NCBI RefSeq assembly: GCF_014844075.1 | Contig: NZ_CP062165.1 | Coordinates: 124,001-188,000 of the forward strand | Direction: 5' to 3' | Length of the DNA stretch: 64,000 nt | From: Paenibacillus sp. JNUCC-31 | Lineage (GTDB): Bacteria; Bacillota; Bacilli; Paenibacillales; Paenibacillaceae | In this document: positions 60,901 to 64,000 of the stretch, in pieces | Position numbering within the stretch: position 1 is the stretch's first letter | How the letters are laid out: the number at the start of each line of letters is the position of its first letter | Program-made: the position numbers and the translations under genes | Notes under the pieces: model-generated | Seen by the model: only the letters and a program-made list of their open reading frames with translations | Databases searched by the model: none | Told to the model about the DNA's origin: nothing

Positions 60901-63900
60901 TCCGGTATAGCCGTTTACCTTCCATTCCAGAATACCGCTGCCATTAACGGAAGGCTTCATGTCCATACGGACACCTGTAATATATGCAGGCTCAAAGGTA
61001 GTTGTATTATACTTATTTAGCTCATTGCCAAGTCCCTTAATGGCCCTTGGGGTGTACCATTTTCCATCTTCACCGCGAAGCATCATTTGCATATCCTTCG
61101 GACGGAAGTTCCCGCCGTTGTCCTGAAATACATATACATCCATGGAAGAGGCCAGGAATGGCTGATCCCATTCATACGTCACCCATGCCGGATCTCCTTC
61201 TCTTCCCCAGTTATGCCATGCACTGTTGGTGGCACCACGGTTCGGCGAGAAATCTGCCGAGCTCTTAGGTTCAATGCCGTTATTCATCGCTTCCGGATAT
61301 CCGTCGCCACCAGAGAAGCTGGCGGAGGCCTTGGCTGTCAGCGCCGCATTCTGCAGCTCAGTATTCACGACATATACGGTAGCCCGAACCTCCAGAGCAC
61401 TGCCATTGACGTTTCCCCTGGCTTCAAATTGGCCTGCATTCGCATAGTTGACTGGATCAATAACATCCCAAGTGATTTCCTGCTCTAGATACCCGTCCTC
61501 TGACAGAATATAGATTTGTCTAGGGAGTTCTGGCTCAGTATCCTTCTTGGTCACTACGCTGAGTGCCCGGTAAACATCAACGGTATCTTCCTTGATCTCT
61601 ATCGTTATATCCTTGCTGGCCTTCTTGTCTCCGTCTGCCGCACTGAATGTAAACGTGTAGGTGCCGGCCTTGCTTACACGCGCATAGGCTGCAGCTTTGT
61701 CACCATCCACAAATGAAATGTCCGCTGAACCTTCAGGCTTTTGCTTGATGGCCCAAGTGTACTTCAACTGGGGTTCTTCTGCCTCGCCATGCACAGGGTC
61801 AGGAATGGCCTCCCCGGACAATACCACGATACTGTTATTGGCAACATCCTGAACCGCAGTCACTTGGCCAATTGCTGGAGGCTGTTTATCCGGCGGTGAA
61901 GCCAGCTCGAAGATGACTTGGCTGGAACCAGTCAGTTGTCCATCACTTGCGCTAAGCTTAACCGTATAAGAGCCTGCTTTGGTACCCGTAGCCTGTGTAA
62001 TGCTTGCTTTCGGATGAGCAAAGGTTAGCTTGCCGCCTTCCGGGGCGCTGACCACTTCCCATTGGTAAGACAGAGTCCCTTCCGGCGCGCCATCATCGGT
62101 TACAATCCCATTCAGCATAAATGGAATCAACGCCTGTGGATGTTGTGTCGCCAGATCTACAGTAATTTGCGGAGCTTCATTTTCACCGCCGGCTGACTTT
62201 TCAATGATCAATTCAGCACGCTGCACGCTACCCATCTGAAACATGGCAACGCCTTCATTATTCTGAACATAGAACTGTCCGGCAGCTGCACCATTCAGCT
62301 TCATGGTATAATAGCCATTCTCCATCCCCACTCCATCGAACAAAATCCGTGAAGTATGCTCTTTCCCTGAGGGATTCAGGAGTTGGAGAGTAAAACCCTT
62401 ACCATCTTTTTGAATTTGCGCGCTTTCCATTTTATCGCTTTCCAGCTCCAAATAGATTTTCTCATCGATTAGGTTGATCCGTTTGCCGAAACCGTCTTTT
62501 GGCGTAATGTTGTAGCTATCTCGTTCGTCAGTTACCAGCGCCCCATAACCAAACAGCCCGAATATCGGATCTGTAACAATATCAGAGCTGATGCTGAGAA
62601 GGGAACCATAGAGGCCTTCTTCCGATTCGCCCGAAAAATCATTCCAGCCGTTACTCATGACGCGTGAGCCGCCATCGTATACGTCCTTCGTACCTGTACC
62701 TCCCTTATACATCGAATATCTCCAAGAGGTACTGCCAACGGAATTAGCCGAAATCTGTCCCATATTGACGGCATTGAAGTTCGAAATCTTCGCGGCATAA
62801 TTGCGCTGCTGTGCAATTGCCTTCTGCTCCACCGATCTGCCATCATTCTCATACCTTAACCAGTCATCCATAATGTATCCTGCTAAAGACGCAGTATATT
62901 GGAAATTCCACCAACCTTCACCGCCGCGGAAAACGGGCACGGAATAATGGAACCAGGTAGGCTGTATCCCGCGCATGGCACGTGTTTTCCAGTCGGCCAT
63001 TTCCATACTTTTCTCAGCTGCACCTGTAAGCGCGTCTGCTGGATAGTACGTGCGCAGCGCCTTCGCTGCTGCATAAGCCCCTTCTTCGCCAGTATTATCA
63101 TATTCAAATTCCGATCCGTAAGGATAAGTGGCTCTAGTCATATTCCGTCCCTTGTCGAGGGCGAACTTCTTCTGCAGATTGGCTGACTCGGTCTGCATCC
63201 CCTCTTCCTTCAGTGCTTCAATCATATCCGGGATTTGCTGCTCCCCATAGAATCCGATGGCCCCGGTGGAAACACGCTTATAGTAGATGTTATACGCTTT
63301 CTCCAGATAAAACTGAGGCGATTCCCGGTACTCGATCAGATTGGGATATGCCTTCTGAATCCGGTACATGTTGAAAAACCCGGTAGCTTCCATGATTTCG
63401 GAGAACGTACGTGTATAAGGCTTATCTTTGTCGGTGTAAGCTCCAGAATCTTTCAGCCAGTTCGCAACGATATGGCTATCCTGAGTATTCTTCATGTATC
63501 GTTCCCACATGAAGTCGATCAGATATGTCTCGATCGAGCGAATTTCATCAGGGTTGGGGGCCAGATAGTTCTTCATCGTCATGAAGTTGATGTTGTCGTG
63601 GCTCCAGTCATCTCCCCAATGGCTTGTATTGAGATCGATGCCGCTTGTAAGATACCAGTCGAAATAGTTCCCGTAAGTCGGACTTTCCTGATTCTTATCC
63701 TGTGTTTTCTGAACCATGAATTCGGAATGGGCATCCGAGATTGCATCCAGCTCGGCTAGAACATTGAATTCAAATTGAGTGAATTTATCCACCCATTCGT
63801 TGCCATCCTTCAGCTTATATTCGATACGAACGCTGTTGTTGCCGATCGAATCAAACTGAAGTGAATAGATATGATGCTGTTCACCATTTACGATCTTGGT

Positions 63901-64000
63901 CTCCACAAACTCAACTGACTCGTTGTAGCCAGGGTTTCCGTCAGGCAGTCCACGTCCGGCCCGCGAGTTGTCAACCATTTCCTTTCTGCTCTTCCCAGGC
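57967..64000 (-). CDS. Giant SLH-anchored multidomain glycan-active protein, 5' end outside window
   Basis: More than 2000 residues; the frame is open to base 64000, so the signal peptide and true start lie outside. Visible order: an alpha-helical catalytic-like region of the DUF5695/glycanase kind (about 1-600: NWLKDSGAYTDKDKPYTRTF, GGEGWWNFQYTASLAGYIMD); two PKD-like domains (610-820); a bacterial Ig-like domain (825-890); two F5/8-type discoidin domains (890-1050, 1100-1230); four tandem repeats of about 78 residues (1240-1550, each with MEYR/MEYK and LxxGxYxVRY); a linker domain; and three SLH domains at the end (VIKDSWYAPAVETMASKGFI, FSDMKGTDLYYEEIGIAKAL, FTDAENVAKYAVDDMAAMVE). It would be bound to the cell-wall polymer and act on an external polysaccharide. 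Confidence 0.85.
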   Translation of the reverse strand, partial: PGKSRKEMVDNSRAGRGLPDGNPGYNESVEFVETKIVNGEQHHIYSLQFDSIGNNSVRIEYKLKDGNEWVDKFTQFEFNVLAELDAISDAHSEFMVQKTQDKNQESPTYGNYFDWYLTSGIDLNTSHWGDDWSHDNINFMTMKNYLAPNPDEIRSIETYLIDFMWERYMKNTQDSHIVANWLKDSGAYTDKDKPYTRTFSEIMEATGFFNMYRIQKAYPNLIEYRESPQFYLEKAYNIYYKRVSTGAIGFYGEQQIPDMIEALKEEGMQTESANLQKKFALDKGRNMTRATYPYGSEFEYDNTGEEGAYAAAKALRTYYPADALTGAAEKSMEMADWKTRAMRGIQPTWFHYSVPVFRGGEGWWNFQYTASLAGYIMDDWLRYENDGRSVEQKAIAQQRNYAAKISNFNAVNMGQISANSVGSTSWRYSMYKGGTGTKDVYDGGSRVMSNGWNDFSGESEEGLYGSLLSISSDIVTDPIFGLFGYGALVTDERDSYNITPKDGFGKRINLIDEKIYLELESDKMESAQIQKDGKGFTLQLLNPSGKEHTSRILFDGVGMENGYYTMKLNGAAAGQFYVQNNEGVAMFQMGSVQRAELIIEKSAGGENEAPQITVDLATQHPQALIPFMLNGIVTDDGAPEGTLSYQWEVVSAPEGGKLTFAHPKASITQATGTKAGSYTVKLSASDGQLTGSSQVIFELASPPDKQPPAIGQVTAVQDVANNSIVVLSGEAIPDPVHGEAEEPQLKYTWAIKQKPEGSADISFVDGDKAAAYARVSKAGTYTFTFSAADGDKKASKDITIEIKEDTVDVYRALSVVTKKDTEPELPRQIYILSEDGYLEQEITWDVIDPVNYANAGQFEARGNVNGSALEVRATVYVVNTELQNAALTAKASASFSGGDGYPEAMNNGIEPKSSADFSPNRGATNSAWHNWGREGDPAWVTYEWDQPFLASSMDVYVFQDNGGNFRPKDMQMMLRGEDGKWYTPRAIKGLGNELNKYNTTTFEPAYITGVRMDMKPSVNGSGILEWKVNGYTGAVDKSELIKVYNYVNTLNASNFADPGLAPIEAAKTEASAVIKNMNAIDEEVTLALEKLLTDLRLLSPRDGNMAFLANASSSYTSPWESLAAVNDGKKDGNNISHWGTWGHEGAEEWVQYEWPQGASIRSSNLVLWSDAGGIKPPTQIVYSYIPADSATDEWVTAGTVTEGIKVVEHSPAESSNPYTFDPVLNVKALRVTLAKQSQAGDNGVGLWEWEVLQAGSIPDRAAPVTPAGVAPSVLHGDDGKLVGVTSEMEYKKEGEEVYTAIAETEVTGLTAGKYYVRYMKTGSLSASLDKEVVIPEGQTQEQAAPDASGWVISHANSDIDIKGKIEGLNDTMEYRKLGEEDYMPVTGSSISDLEPGSYQIRYAATDSLKASPPVTVDIRNEAKEDREAPTAEGLVITPPTAAGGNDGRIENVTADMEYRMADHGGYMPVSGSSIEGLVAGSYELRYAGTDMSNPSPAILIVVPDGTKQEQNPPSSAEVKAVNVSAAGVKDGKIIGVSPAMEYRQEGGDADSWHAITGTEVTGLGNGIYEVRYKETATHYASQSLTVVISNPVINPNPTETPPSMDAPVSVTAPSPTPENIKVEGNLIKIVAPKTDIKTGKAKGAPIRQEDLNKALEHVKANSSNIKTIMVDIPKAKGANSYAVELPAAALTAEHANIRIEINTEFGTVAVPSNLLKYVSGAKSVVLTLSWLDTAKLHSEVKSVTASRPVIAFAVQLDGEEMVALNAPAEIRLPYAPDVEELANSKYLTVSYVAANSTFVQLLNGKYDSALQAIVFPAANTGEYAVVYTKKFFNDVIKDSWYAPAVETMASKGFIDGTSATSFSPGQKVTRGEYLAWLVRTLDLKAEFNTTFSDMKGTDLYYEEIGIAKALGIALGSNGSFYPETEIARQDLTVLTMRALRAVGKTEQTHTAEDLKRFTDAENVAKYAVDDMAAMVEMGFINGRSNVTLSPAGTTTRAEAAQVLYKIFLQL

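Overview
The window looks like chromosome from a Paenibacillus-type Firmicute. The support is indirect but consistent: AGGAGG-type ribosome binding sites, LplABC-style sugar ABC transporters paired with a YesM/YesN two-component system, lipoprotein signal peptides, a giant secreted protein with C-terminal SLH domains, a FIMAH-like C-terminus on another secreted protein, a catabolite-repression (cre) site, and intrinsic terminators with long T-runs. I saw no rRNA, tRNA, CRISPR array, prophage or plasmid origin.

Layout. 1-1.9 kb: TetR fragment divergent from an aldo/keto reductase. 2.0-7.2 kb: UDP-glycosyltransferase plus MFS pump (antibiotic-inactivation/efflux style), then HesB-like and IscA-like proteins and an HxlR regulator, a decayed second copy of the MFS gene, and a divergent SufR-like cysteine-bearing repressor with two matching operators. 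7.5-20.0 kb: an eight-gene minus-strand operon (NAD-dependent epimerase, DHDPS-family aldolase, Gfo/Idh oxidoreductase, solute-binding lipoprotein, two permeases, MDR dehydrogenase, large secreted beta-propeller protein), preceded by a GntR-solute-binding-protein fusion regulator; a perfect palindrome lies on the operon promoter. 20.3-34.8 kb: an accessory stretch of small redox-enzyme/regulator pairs (HxlR+MDR, TetR+SDR, TetR+Old Yellow Enzyme, MmyB-type XRE+MDR), ilvD with a GntR/FCD regulator, several pseudogenes and most of the dispersed repeats. 34.8-43 kb: a two-component system with a lipoprotein, a VanZ-like membrane protein, GNAT acetyltransferase, pentapeptide-repeat protein and BCCT osmolyte transporter. 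43-44.6 kb: a frameshifted IS110-family element. 44.6-54.4 kb: YesM/YesN, LplB/LplC/LplA-like transporter and an intracellular glycoside hydrolase. 54.7-57.7 kb: sugar-efflux-type MFS, and a ketopantoate-reductase-like protein with its divergent TetR. 57.9-64 kb: SLH-anchored multidomain glycan-active protein, running off the right edge.

Two carbohydrate systems dominate: one controlled by a fused solute-sensing regulator (18-20 kb), the other by a classical sensor kinase (50-54 kb). Between them lie detoxification modules, each with its own repressor and recognisable operator palindromes.

The most unusual non-coding signal is a set of dispersed modular repeats. One family is built on GTTCTTGTCC motifs in alternating orientation that form long hairpins. 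The other is a GCAGCCGATCA hairpin flanked by CCGTTAGYTTAA motifs. Nearly all copies sit at the 3' ends of genes, and in three cases the repeat supplies the last codons or stop codon of the gene.
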